The notes under the pieces are model-generated. The model did no database searches. It had not been told where the DNA came from and was given only the letters and a program-made list of their open reading frames with translations. A program made the position numbers and the translations under genes. Source: a virus. Taken from it: a stretch of DNA of 64,000 nt. The stretch is taken from positions 62,001 through 126,000 of the IMG/VR virus record IMGVR_UViG_3300024259_002152; one strand, given 5' to 3'. Numbering within the stretch: position 1 is the stretch's first letter; each line of letters opens with the position of its first letter. Of this stretch, positions 12,401-21,047 are shown one piece after another.

Positions 12401-13163
12401 AATAGATTTTGATGTTCTTAATGATACAGGGGTGGTACAGAATTATCATTTTAAGGTTACTTTATTTAGTGATGTTTATCTTAGGGATGAAGTTTTTTCA
12501 GCTTCGTCTTCTGATAGTCCTGACGGATTTAGCGTAAATGGTGTAGCTGTTCCTGAAGGCGGGGTTAGTTTGCTTCATGGAGAGACAGCAGAAGTGTTAT
12601 TTGCTGTTTCTGGAGCGGCTAATATTGATTGCGAAACTTATTATTTTGTAAGGGTAGAATATATATATAACTCTACGTCTTATACTTTGTCTGAAGATAG
12701 ATCATTTGTTGCTAGTTGCACATCTTCATTTATTGATACTATTGATTTTAATTTTACTAATAATGATACAGTATTAAATAACTATCATTTTAGAATAAAA
12801 TTTTATCAAGATTTAGAGAGAACTAATGAATATGCTACAGTTTTTAGCGGAAATGATAGAACTGGATGGATGGTTGATGATGTTTTAATTCCTGAGGATG
12901 GTGCGACCGTGGCATCTGGTCAAACAGTTGGTGTGGTTTATAGACCAGATGCAGATGATTTTTCTTCAGGTTCTATTTATTATATTACAATAGAAGCACA
13001 TGACGGAGATGACTACGTATTCTCTGATAGCTCTTATAGTTTTCAAGTTAGAGATGTTCAAAGCGCAGAGGTGTGTGGAGAATATGCTGATGTTCCTATT
13101 GTGGAGAATTTTGGTCTTATGTTTGAACTAGATAACAACGAATTTATCACTTTGAATATTTAA
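6498..13163 (+). CDS. giant LamG, sialidase-like and multi-propeller virion adhesin (2221 aa)
   Basis: A very large virion-type protein. Residues about 1-215 form a LamG domain (LIAQWKFNGSL, SISLWIHPSD, WHHIVCTYDG, GKVYVDSN, LFDNVCYFNRVL). Residues 225-370 resemble a second ConA-like sandwich. About 370-700 carry BNR/sialidase-like blades (LHVVWWDDGG, NPCVVWEDHRR, KVFVVWHDNPDG, IYIAWQDYKTGD), but I cannot assign sialidase catalytic residues. About 820-1130 look like two-component-type propeller blades (NNIWICTNSGLYRL, GLPSNKINDIAV), and further propeller sequence follows. Two tandem Ig-like repeats of about 100 residues lie near the C-terminus (NTIDFDVLNDTGVVQNYHF and DTIDFNFTNNDTVLNNYHF). 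Probably a fibre or baseplate arm. AGGAGC-like pairing is weak, but ATG at 6498 is preceded by TTTGGAG. Confidence 0.75.
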   Translation: MSLYSNLIAQWKFNGSLLETKGNHPGSWTGGYGNETYSFGVNGDLDSSIDLIGVNDYVRIADDSRLQLSEFSISLWIHPSDLGNGDTLVYYGETTSPSQGDDGWGIYYKSGYIRLTVGDRSNYSSFPEAIVGPMAMWHHIVCTYDGAIGKVYVDSNKGEDGGLTFNGYGNSTFVIGDDGSRLYHTNSLFDNVCYFNRVLDQDEINILYNSGNGIEDLTVFDDSLAIDSAINEYGDEANKGGTWYYTQNKFGSDWVNKVDNSKGWTVDFNLRVENVVDSDWIIDENNKGRGIGLYVNDGTKQETINFLMQQIVFANANHTEIYDTTQEINYRLTGQNNNLKLYARPASDATYKQISDVNFTMDATVNGNSLNPVVFEDTNSNLHVVWWDDGGNLGSIYYSKFNGTTWTNPEEIVSLDNGVQFPSIVVDGEETVYVSFESKQTEGSVIGFVYRNNLGWSEPYYTGVDIGYCKYPQMTLDSLSNPCVVWEDHRRTHQEIYLNIFLADELRWRGEEKVSTNLFGSYRPSISSYMDDLFITWSSVSQDVTSHIEIMRYNVLNSSKLSAVTISRTDSRADHSNVLCNVGGKVFVVWHDNPDGKYKIYSTILSPSLDVLTNEFAIVEGHGGAKYPTLSEQLATGYIYIAWQDYKTGDYNEFGIDLDPSDLDPYGERSVQSLEPSDSAIFVALYNGNYLSSGNGSFDVKMVFDDDRNSYAPAIPIFFNGELPILYESYLFDEYGFLNNNDLLRRVRCAFYSLDRSSAEFLADNVTISDPSSRIFNIHRDYILNENISTKEIRFGDFSDVIDSHYVFKEFKYYIDDAVEPYDIKEIDYSSIGIDSISASDAVINNYGDAWIVGICGAYFYYNHQSRSLEIGRDLPGIEDDIDNEDIASWSNMKAISFDVYNNLFIGGYGSDDKGLIRYSFNHVDGFKDLSITDLPSDVVITSMIFDKDNRLYVGTSSLVDGVSSGLYGFDLSYTEIVTDGIADITINATGFRNSGGEVSLTSIFSEFPNVLTDTISSLKVDDNNNIWICTNSGLYRLYKNKALCFTTSNGLPSNKINDIAVRNTAIRYIATANGIAKMVGFNFDNFITSEDETIWNNNVKSIMWKNPNVLLAGTMSRLNQIIINDVDETYSTAIYEPASSINVSPDDLQTYYLDNPTIAEDDIVEVYINGNKIHYGYVVSIDKKTIRFGMSLNNDDIVEVVARSDLEVVSDFSQTIAERTDIGSTLLKIKDIAVRDNQDGTGDVFVISEGSENEVKINDADSVLPFDRVHLDTHAPIFLNSGEGIKIGEQIDRSVVRINIGGATDDVFETEGDSTTSLVSAGSGIDSMIISNNEEFLDNDGITPLVAIPFSNSATHDLGLSLENIVKNLTLTSGEGSVISYISDENELYVGVSKPAIVYKYNWDTEVWDELYTYDTDQYVDFIEKYNNNLMISIGHDTDPAIIYTYTYNSGTLQANSVLPLFESRAYSSHILDGKFYIGTGIGSGDEYTSGSGSSGAIYLFDDGTTQAIDPSLSKVVDDLDENVYGLTSALGSSNLLASTGPSAYIYEVDIENQASFIIYNSTEAIVSLNHQGDIGETFAGSETSGVIRRSITSNNTYDISFRTTPGKVSVLKIFPVITGIEGATSYSSTFAAVGNVIYYLSDAGTWVWKYTHNEIINDMTFDNRSISNVLYVISDTGVTKINPLVSEKVVYLKLIDRAGNASVLDVSLESDGSVDVDSSKFVDGVAIASLVDFVSENMIFELDELGNNLYTLTGDSRFYSAGKIEEEKGEYVSEIFDGTNDLVKWETLSWQVTELFDTQVLIYVRTSTSSNDILTAAWQGPYSSLQSAGVALSHLLGQFIQFKAVLISNAKGMSPTFHRATIRAITSESVHFFTTNFAMPTKLNKGIITSKKVVPVAADVVFGLNTTNSIDWTEYQEVDENRIFNINQTGHNLRVGIKFISPNRSTIDTTDFGEYGPYDSNLYVNTIDFDVLNDTGVVQNYHFKVTLFSDVYLRDEVFSASSSDSPDGFSVNGVAVPEGGVSLLHGETAEVLFAVSGAANIDCETYYFVRVEYIYNSTSYTLSEDRSFVASCTSSFIDTIDFNFTNNDTVLNNYHFRIKFYQDLERTNEYATVFSGNDRTGWMVDDVLIPEDGATVASGQTVGVVYRPDADDFSSGSIYYITIEAHDGDDYVFSDSSYSFQVRDVQSAEVCGEYADVPIVENFGLMFELDNNEFITLNI

Positions 13164-13164
13164 T

Positions 13165-16100
13165 ATGCCTTTCAAAACAACATACTATGATTTAGAAGCC
13201 TTTAAAACAGGAGATATTTACTCTTCTAGAGTAGATAAAAGAAGATTCACCATTATAGATAATGAGATGGCTTTTATTTCTGACTATATAGGTTCTGGAC
13301 TTATTTTTGGATGGGACATCACAAATAATAAAGACGGAACAATATCAATTTCTAATGGTATGGGATTAATTAATAGAAGAGTAGTAGAGTCATTTGGAGG
13401 TTTTGAGGCAACATTAACTAATAATTCAATTCACTATTTGGTGATTGAGGCAAGAGACGGGGTTGTTGGTGGTCGTAGTGGCCATTCTAATATCGCCCAG
13501 GTTACCGCTATAGACACAATTTCTCCTGCATCTCCTTTAGGAGTTCAAAAAGAGAGTAGTATATTAGCCTATTTGGCTTCTTTGCCTTCTGTTAGTGATG
13601 AGTTGAGGAATTATTTGAGGAATTTAATGGACAAAGGGGAAGAAGATGATACTTTAGAATTAACTCCCTATAAAGAAGTTGCTTTTAGTTGGAGCGCTAA
13701 TACAGAGATTGATTTTAGTCATTATAAAATAACTAGTGGTTTTGGCAGTGATATAACTACTCTTGGAACTACTACAGAATTAATATATGTTGATATTAAT
13801 TTAGAACAAAATACGCATTATGAGTATCAAGTTATAGCGGTTGATTTTAGTGGTAATGAAAGTGATTCTACAGATATAAATATATCAACAGATGTAGATG
13901 CTAGGATTCCTGCTTCTCCTCTTTTTGTGCAGGTATTTCCAGGAGATGAAACTTTACAAGTTATTTGGGATAATGCTCCTACTGATAATGTTCCTAATTA
14001 TAGGGTCGAGGTCCAAGAATTAGATGTGGATTATAATTCTGTAGGAGACCCTACTATTAGTATTGTTTCTGCTGAGGAAGATGTTGAATTTGGTTCTAGT
14101 TATGTAGTATTTGAAAATCTTAGTTTAAATACTAATTATCAGGTGACAGTCTATTCTGTTAGTAGGGCTGGAAATTTATCTGACGGAGCTTCCAAAAGGG
14201 TTTTGTTGAAAAGTAATCCTGGAGCTGGGGAAGTTAATAATATTGAATTAGAATTTTCTGTCAGCACTTTTGAGAATGTCGGAGTAGAAACAAAGGTATC
14301 ATGGAAATATCAACGTTTAAACCCCTCTATATCTTATGCTGATAAATTTTTAGTAACTTTTATTGAGAACGGAAATAGATTTTCTGAGCCTATAGAGGTA
14401 TTAGAAACAGTTGCCAACGTGTCATGTCCAGGAGGAGATGAAACAAATGGTAAATGTTATGAAATGGATGTCAAATATATTCCTTATATGAATAATGATG
14501 TTTTAGAATATGAGTCTATTAAGCAATATGAATCCTATGTAGTTGTTGTACAAACTGAGGACGAAGATGGTAATATTAGTGCTGGGTCAATTATTAGGGT
14601 TGCCAAAACTCCTGTTTCTGATTTGCTTCCTGCTGTTACTAGTTTTAGCATAGAGAGAGCAACTGATAATGATTTGTTATTATTATGGAATAATCCTGTT
14701 CAGACTTATTTTTCGCATAATCTGATAACGGTTAATATAATAGATGTAACTACGACTGATGTGGTAGGAGCTAATTATGTAACAGATCTGTTAATAGGGA
14801 AAGCCAATAGCTTTATTATACCTTCGTCTCAATTTAGTATTAATTTTAGATATACTATCTCTATTATTCCATATGATGCTTTTGGAGCAGAGGGGAATGA
14901 TTTTTCGTATATTAAGCAATTTACAGAATCTCCTAATGTATTAAGACCATCTGTTCCTATTGGTTTAACAATAGATACTGGAGATAAGGAGTTAGAATTA
15001 GCGTGGGACAAAGACACAAAAGATGAGGATATAGAATTTTATAAGGTTTATAGAGCAGTATATTCTCTATATCAGAGGGCTAGTTCTTTTTCTAATATAG
15101 CGACTCTTGTATCTTCTTTGACTACTTTTGTAGATTACACAGTAATAAACAGTACAAGTTATTCATATTTTGTAACTTCCGTTGATACTCATGGCACAGA
15201 ATCATTAAATCCAATAGATGATGGCCATATATCTACAAATACGGTTTCTGCTACTCCTAGCGAAAGCGCTTCGTTATCACCACCAGAAGGGTTAATTGTT
15301 GCTGCTTCCAGTAATAATACTGATGCTGAATTATCCTGGGATGCAAGTGCTGGGACTTTTGATGGCTATGAAATTTTGAGATCGGTAGGTAATAATTATT
15401 CTTTTGAAGTTATAGATCAAGTGCTTGTATCCGAATTGAGCTATATCGATACTGACACTTTATTGAAGCACGATGAAGTTTATTATTATATGGTTAGAAA
15501 ATATAGGGATGAAGTTTTTCTTATTGTGAAGAGTTCTTCTGTATTAACTGACAATCAAATATCGATAGGTAAGGTTACTACTTCCAGTGGCACAAGTAGT
15601 GTGATTATTGATCTTTCATCTGTGGTTAATATTTTAAACTTAGAAGATCCTTTAACAGATTTAACTAATGCCGCCATAGATGTCCATCATCATGATAACG
15701 ATAATGATGAAGGTATTGATAAGAGAATCGAGCTTCGGTCAAATGTTCATATATCAGATTGGACTACAAATGATTATAAGGTGTACACTACGGAAGAAGA
15801 TATAGAAGGAGCAGTTAATTATTATTTGCAGATTTCAGGAACATTAAATACAGAATATTTTACAATTAATGGAGTAACCAATACGGCAGCATTAAGACAG
15901 GCTCAAGCTGGAGAATCTCCTATTTTATTTGAAGTAGATGAAGATAATAATCAAATAATTTTTAATGAACCATTGTTTTCTCAAAATGGGTCGTTTTCTG
16001 CTCCTTATTCGGCAGCTCCTTCTTTAGCTTTAGAATTGTTAGGTATATCTGAAGTTGATAATCTCCTCCCAGAAATTAAAGTGGAGAACATTAGTGCTTC

Positions 16101-19068
16101 TCAGTTTAGTAGTGGCAGATTTGAATCTACACAAATGCCGACTATTAATCATGATGGGAGAAAATCAGAAAGATTGTTGCCTCTACGTCTACCTATGCAA
16201 ACTATAGATAAGTTTATTTATAGTTTATCAGCTATTTATGATGATTCGTTTAGAAATAAAATGGGTGATTCTGTAACTTTTTATGATATTATAACTACAG
16301 ATAGTGAAGTTTTATTATCAGCCACTAGTAATGGGGTATGGATAAGTGAAAATTATGGAAACGATTGGGAGCAAGCTTCTGATTTCCTTGTGGCAGTTCA
16401 TAAATTATATAAATCTGTGAATGAGGAATATTATGCTTTAACTAATTATGGTGTTTATAAAAATAATGGAACAAGTTTTAGAACGTGGGATTTGATGGAA
16501 GGTTTAGAATTTGTAAAAAGTGTAAGAGATATAATTGAGGATGGTAGTGGTAATATATATATTAGTACGGATATGGGGGTATTTAAATTAAATAGTGAGC
16601 TTATTCCATACATAGAAGATACTTGGCAAAAAATGCCTATATTTGGAGCTAAAAGTTCAGAATCATATGCGATCACTTATGATGGAGACTATGACAGAGG
16701 GTCTATTGCTGGGGTTGGAAGGCTTCTTGTGAGTAATGAGATTGGTTTGGTTCAATCTATCGATGAGGGGTTAACATGGAGTTACATATCTGATCTAGAG
16801 GCATTTATTAAAATTAGAGATTTTATAATAGATGGAAATTATATATTTGCATTGTCAGATAATGCAATTTATAGAGAACTAAAAGGAAATGACACATTTA
16901 TAAAAATTGCAGAAATAGATTCGTCTAGAACTAAAGATATGATTATTTTTGCAGGTCAGTTATATATTACCACAGATAATGGGTTGAAAAAAACAATAAC
17001 TGGAGATATATATATTGACGAAAATATTTCAATTGTGCCTACGTTTGAAAATCTAAATATAAACAATACTGTTGTTCCTGCTACCACGATAAATAATATT
17101 AATGATAATATGATGGTTGGATCAGATAGGTTATTATACATTGTAGAAGTATCTGGTAATTCTTGGTTGCAATATGAACAAAAAGAAACAGTTGTTCCAA
17201 GTATATATGTAGATGATGTATTGCAGAAATTAGGATTTTATTATAATAATAGTGGTTCAAATCATAATATTAGTTTTGATGAAATATTAGATGAAGAAAG
17301 TGCAGTAGTAGTTGCTAATAAGTATGATATATATACTACTGAGTTTGGAGGATGGGCATATAATAAATATGACGCTAAATTTAAAATATATAATAATAAT
17401 TCGTTATTTGGGGAATCAAGAGATGAAATATCAGTAGATATCAATCAGTTTGCTGTTGTAGTGTTTCCTACTTATGATGATAATAATGCTCATAAAATAG
17501 GAGCGGATAAATATAAAACAGATGTAGAAGCAAATATTACAACTATAACTACTGAAGAATTACCAACAGGAGATGATCTTATTAGTTTGATTTCCGATAC
17601 ATATCAAAATTTTGAATTATTTTTATCTCAACTTTATGAAGAAGCTAGAGTTGTGACTGATTCAAATGGTCAAACATCTAATTTTGTCCTTCCTGCTATA
17701 AACACTGATATAATAACTAAAAGGAATAGTACTTCTAATGCTGGGGAAGTGATAGAAATAGAAGAACCAGTGTATACAGTAATTAATTCAGAAAGATCAA
17801 CTTCTTACACTACATTAGTTAACGTTGTAGATGGATTTTTTACTTTTGGTTTGCCTTTTGATAAGTATGATACTTTGACAGCGGACATATTTGATGTTAC
17901 AATCAAAAATGCAGGAGATAATTCACATAGAGAGTTAGAAGATGTTTTTGAAGAGGCTTATTCTGGTCCTCCTTCTTATTTGTCTCAAGTTCAGCAAGTT
18001 AATTTGGTAAAAATGGGGCTATTTACAGAAAAAACATATCCAGGAGAACAGGAGCTGATTAGTCCATTGACTCAATTCAAAGCTGTTATTCCAGATACTA
18101 ATAGCGGATGGTATGATTCTTTAAATTCTACTATTAACTATGATGTTCAAGAGGTCAACGAGACAACAACACTGTCAATAAGTTATCCTTCAGCAGTGAG
18201 ATATATATCTGAAACGGGTTTGGTTTTAGTTGGCGGTAAAAGTGGCGTTTTGTCTATTCATCATGACACTCTAGAAGTTAATGAAGTTAATTTTGGCTCT
18301 ATTGGTGACGAATTAGTAAGAGAAATATTACAAACAAATAACAATGTATATATATTGATTGATAGTGATATATTTGTTTCTTCTGATAATGGTGCAACAT
18401 GGGCAGAATATAATAGAAGTGGATTGCCTAATAATTTGTATTCTATGGGATTTATTAGTAATAACCTTTTAGTCGGTGCAGAAGACGGTATTTACATAAA
18501 ATTGTCGGATTCAGATGCGATTGATTGGGAAAAGGTTAAGGATTCCGAAACTCCCGTAGAAATTATTTATAGTTCTAATATATTATTTGCAGTTGTTGGT
18601 GTTGTGAACACGCAGGATAATACAATTGATAAAAAGATATTTTTAACGTCTAATGGATTTACTTATACAGATACTACGATAGGAAAAGATCTAGATATAA
18701 CAGATATTGATAGACACGGTTTTGTTAATACTTATGTTTCTACTAATCAAGGACTATATTCTGATAATGGGACATTTAACAGTTTGACTCCATTACTAGA
18801 ATCTGTGGATTTGGGTGGTCTTATCGAAGACGGTGATACTATCAATAACACAACTACAGATGATGCCAATAAAGTTGTGATTGGAGCTAGTAATGGATCG
18901 TTTGGATTAATAACAGATAATGTATTAAATATAAAGGAAAATACATCGTTAGATGTTATTCATAAAGTTCTTATTGTGGATGAAGAAGAATGGTTATTTG
19001 GTCAGAATTTATTTAAAGTACCTTTCTTGGATTATCCGATTAGATTAACAACAGGCGCTCCTATGTAG
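13165..19068 (+). CDS. FN3-array and propeller virion protein (1967 aa)
   Basis: The first 150 residues are a distinct N-terminal domain (a DLEAFKTGDIYSSRVD start), possibly the attachment part. About six FN3-like modules follow between residues 165 and 820; typical signatures are HYEYQVIAVDFSGN, FYKVYRAVYS, SYSYFVTSVDTHG and YYYMVRKYRD. A His/Asp-rich strip (VHHHDNDND) near 845 could bind metal. Two propeller-like regions follow, with BNR-style turns (GVWISENYGNDW, IGLVQSIDEGLTW, IFVSSDNGATW). It lies one base after the upstream stop. The function is inferred as a long structural or adhesion arm; no enzyme motif is seen. Confidence 0.72.
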   Translation: MPFKTTYYDLEAFKTGDIYSSRVDKRRFTIIDNEMAFISDYIGSGLIFGWDITNNKDGTISISNGMGLINRRVVESFGGFEATLTNNSIHYLVIEARDGVVGGRSGHSNIAQVTAIDTISPASPLGVQKESSILAYLASLPSVSDELRNYLRNLMDKGEEDDTLELTPYKEVAFSWSANTEIDFSHYKITSGFGSDITTLGTTTELIYVDINLEQNTHYEYQVIAVDFSGNESDSTDINISTDVDARIPASPLFVQVFPGDETLQVIWDNAPTDNVPNYRVEVQELDVDYNSVGDPTISIVSAEEDVEFGSSYVVFENLSLNTNYQVTVYSVSRAGNLSDGASKRVLLKSNPGAGEVNNIELEFSVSTFENVGVETKVSWKYQRLNPSISYADKFLVTFIENGNRFSEPIEVLETVANVSCPGGDETNGKCYEMDVKYIPYMNNDVLEYESIKQYESYVVVVQTEDEDGNISAGSIIRVAKTPVSDLLPAVTSFSIERATDNDLLLLWNNPVQTYFSHNLITVNIIDVTTTDVVGANYVTDLLIGKANSFIIPSSQFSINFRYTISIIPYDAFGAEGNDFSYIKQFTESPNVLRPSVPIGLTIDTGDKELELAWDKDTKDEDIEFYKVYRAVYSLYQRASSFSNIATLVSSLTTFVDYTVINSTSYSYFVTSVDTHGTESLNPIDDGHISTNTVSATPSESASLSPPEGLIVAASSNNTDAELSWDASAGTFDGYEILRSVGNNYSFEVIDQVLVSELSYIDTDTLLKHDEVYYYMVRKYRDEVFLIVKSSSVLTDNQISIGKVTTSSGTSSVIIDLSSVVNILNLEDPLTDLTNAAIDVHHHDNDNDEGIDKRIELRSNVHISDWTTNDYKVYTTEEDIEGAVNYYLQISGTLNTEYFTINGVTNTAALRQAQAGESPILFEVDEDNNQIIFNEPLFSQNGSFSAPYSAAPSLALELLGISEVDNLLPEIKVENISASQFSSGRFESTQMPTINHDGRKSERLLPLRLPMQTIDKFIYSLSAIYDDSFRNKMGDSVTFYDIITTDSEVLLSATSNGVWISENYGNDWEQASDFLVAVHKLYKSVNEEYYALTNYGVYKNNGTSFRTWDLMEGLEFVKSVRDIIEDGSGNIYISTDMGVFKLNSELIPYIEDTWQKMPIFGAKSSESYAITYDGDYDRGSIAGVGRLLVSNEIGLVQSIDEGLTWSYISDLEAFIKIRDFIIDGNYIFALSDNAIYRELKGNDTFIKIAEIDSSRTKDMIIFAGQLYITTDNGLKKTITGDIYIDENISIVPTFENLNINNTVVPATTINNINDNMMVGSDRLLYIVEVSGNSWLQYEQKETVVPSIYVDDVLQKLGFYYNNSGSNHNISFDEILDEESAVVVANKYDIYTTEFGGWAYNKYDAKFKIYNNNSLFGESRDEISVDINQFAVVVFPTYDDNNAHKIGADKYKTDVEANITTITTEELPTGDDLISLISDTYQNFELFLSQLYEEARVVTDSNGQTSNFVLPAINTDIITKRNSTSNAGEVIEIEEPVYTVINSERSTSYTTLVNVVDGFFTFGLPFDKYDTLTADIFDVTIKNAGDNSHRELEDVFEEAYSGPPSYLSQVQQVNLVKMGLFTEKTYPGEQELISPLTQFKAVIPDTNSGWYDSLNSTINYDVQEVNETTTLSISYPSAVRYISETGLVLVGGKSGVLSIHHDTLEVNEVNFGSIGDELVREILQTNNNVYILIDSDIFVSSDNGATWAEYNRSGLPNNLYSMGFISNNLLVGAEDGIYIKLSDSDAIDWEKVKDSETPVEIIYSSNILFAVVGVVNTQDNTIDKKIFLTSNGFTYTDTTIGKDLDITDIDRHGFVNTYVSTNQGLYSDNGTFNSLTPLLESVDLGGLIEDGDTINNTTTDDANKVVIGASNGSFGLITDNVLNIKENTSLDVIHKVLIVDEEEWLFGQNLFKVPFLDYPIRLTTGAPM

Positions 19069-19077
19069 GAAAATTAA

Positions 19078-21036
19078 ATGGCTTATGCTCAGATACAAAA
19101 GATAGAGAATCCGAATCCTGGAGCTGCTCATGGTTTTGGGCAGAGATCTGTCATTGACGGGTATCATATAATAGTGGCTCGCGACGGTCATGATAGAGCG
19201 GATTTGTATAAAAGAAATGTTGGAGGAGCATGGATATATCAGGACGATAATGCTTACAAATGGGGTCAGTCCATGCATAATAATTATTTTACGTCTAATC
19301 TGACAGCCGTTAGTCAAGGCGGTTATATATGGCATAAAGATGATTTCAACACCACTTTGAGATATTTTAATCCTACAGATTTTGTTTCGACTTCTGATTT
19401 TCCTAAGTCATCCGCCATCTCAGATGATTTGGTGATTTTTGGAGATTATGGATATAACTTAAATCGAGGAGCAGTAGTTGTTTTTGAAAGGATAGGTTTA
19501 GATACGTGGACTGCTAACGATGATTATACTTTGTTAACTCCGGATATAAGCAATGAAAATGATTATTTTGGCTATTCGGTTGCGACTAATGGTGAATCAA
19601 TTATAGTTGGAGCCTATGGGGATAATCAAGGCAAGGGAACGGTTTATATTTTTCAAAAAGATGCGGATACGGGGTTATGGGAGCAAACTCAAAAATTGTT
19701 TGCTTCTGATGGGGAATCTAACGATCGTTTTGGTGAATCTGTTTCTGCTTCTGGAGATTATTTTATTGCAGGAGCCAGCTTAAAGGATAGTTTAAATGGG
19801 GATGTAAATTCTGGAGCTGCATATGTGTTTAAATATTCTACAGGTTGGTATGAGGTTGATAGGTTAGTAGGTATTGGTGAAGATGATTATGAAGGGAATC
19901 ATTTTGGAGAATCTGTTTATATTAATGGAGATCATATTATAGTTGGTTCTCCTGAAGCTAGAAGTGGGAGAGGTGTGGCAGATATTTTTTACAAGAAAAG
20001 AAGCTGGGGTCATTTAACAAAACTTGTAGGGTCGGATTCGTCAGTAAATGATAACTTCGGTACTTCTGTATCTATTTCTGGAAGATTTGCTGCGGTTGGT
20101 TCTCCTAGCTACGAATCGGCTACTACTGGGGGCGCGGTTTATTTGTATGAAGATTCCCCCGTAAGATTGAGATTAGCACAAGAGTTTGAAGTTAATAGTC
20201 AGTTTGTACCGACTAAAGCATCTGTTTATTTAAAAAGGGTAGGAAAAAATACGAGTAATTATTGGCCTATTTATAATACTGTTAAAACTGTTATAGATGC
20301 CACCAATTTTTCCACCATAGATAAAGAAAATAATATTGTTATATTTGGTGACACGGTTTCTGGATTTACTGGTAATGGGTATATGATTCTTAGTAGTGAT
20401 AATCCGTCTTTTTCTGATTTTGATATGAGTGTTATAAATTATCCTATTAGAGCAATAACTCCCGATACGTATAATCTATGGATTAGATGTATAAATATTA
20501 ATACTAATATTTTTGAAGCAGAAATATTAATAGATGGGATAACATTTAAAACTATCGATACTCTCATAGATAATCCTTCTGATGGGTTGGAGTGGACTTG
20601 GGTGAATACTACTCTTGTTTTGCCTGATGCTAGAGAACATATTTTAGGAATAAAGATGAAGGAAAATGGGTCTGCTATTGATAAAATATATATAGAGGCT
20701 GATAATACAACCCCTTATACAGAAGGTCCTGATTATAGTCTTAGTCCATATTTAACTGCTCATATGCAAGTTTATGATTCTCTTCGTGGAGAACCAGGAA
20801 TCTCTCTTTATATTTATGATTATAAGAATAGTATAACAGAAATTATTCAAGACGATTGGTATAATTTTGATATAAAAGTATTGGACAATATCCACGGGTA
20901 TAATGAAGCAAATGATTTTACAGAAGATTATTATTTAGTTATGTCAGTGGCAGGCTCTAACACTTCTAATTTTATTATTTGGGAATTGATTGATAATGAT
21001 GAATATGTGGCACCATCATCAGCAATTAAGTTTTAA
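19078..21036 (+). CDS. FG-GAP beta-propeller virion protein (652 aa)
   Basis: Residues about 10-370 contain integrin-type FG-GAP repeats: DDYFGYSVATNG, IIVGAYGDNQGKG, DRFGESVSASGDYF, NHFGESVYINGDHIIVGS and DNFGTSVSISG. Each unit has the Phe-Gly-x-Ser-Val and Gly-Ala/Ser-Pro core and an intervening Asp/Asn-rich loop of the kind that binds calcium in integrins. The C-terminal 280 residues are a beta-rich region of unknown type with carbohydrate-binding-like features (LWIRCININTN, HILGIKMKENGS). It is part of the adhesin array, with short gaps on both sides. Surface binding is inferred. Confidence 0.75.
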   Translation: MAYAQIQKIENPNPGAAHGFGQRSVIDGYHIIVARDGHDRADLYKRNVGGAWIYQDDNAYKWGQSMHNNYFTSNLTAVSQGGYIWHKDDFNTTLRYFNPTDFVSTSDFPKSSAISDDLVIFGDYGYNLNRGAVVVFERIGLDTWTANDDYTLLTPDISNENDYFGYSVATNGESIIVGAYGDNQGKGTVYIFQKDADTGLWEQTQKLFASDGESNDRFGESVSASGDYFIAGASLKDSLNGDVNSGAAYVFKYSTGWYEVDRLVGIGEDDYEGNHFGESVYINGDHIIVGSPEARSGRGVADIFYKKRSWGHLTKLVGSDSSVNDNFGTSVSISGRFAAVGSPSYESATTGGAVYLYEDSPVRLRLAQEFEVNSQFVPTKASVYLKRVGKNTSNYWPIYNTVKTVIDATNFSTIDKENNIVIFGDTVSGFTGNGYMILSSDNPSFSDFDMSVINYPIRAITPDTYNLWIRCININTNIFEAEILIDGITFKTIDTLIDNPSDGLEWTWVNTTLVLPDAREHILGIKMKENGSAIDKIYIEADNTTPYTEGPDYSLSPYLTAHMQVYDSLRGEPGISLYIYDYKNSITEIIQDDWYNFDIKVLDNIHGYNEANDFTEDYYLVMSVAGSNTSNFIIWELIDNDEYVAPSSAIKF

Positions 21037-21047
21037 AGGGATGTTTA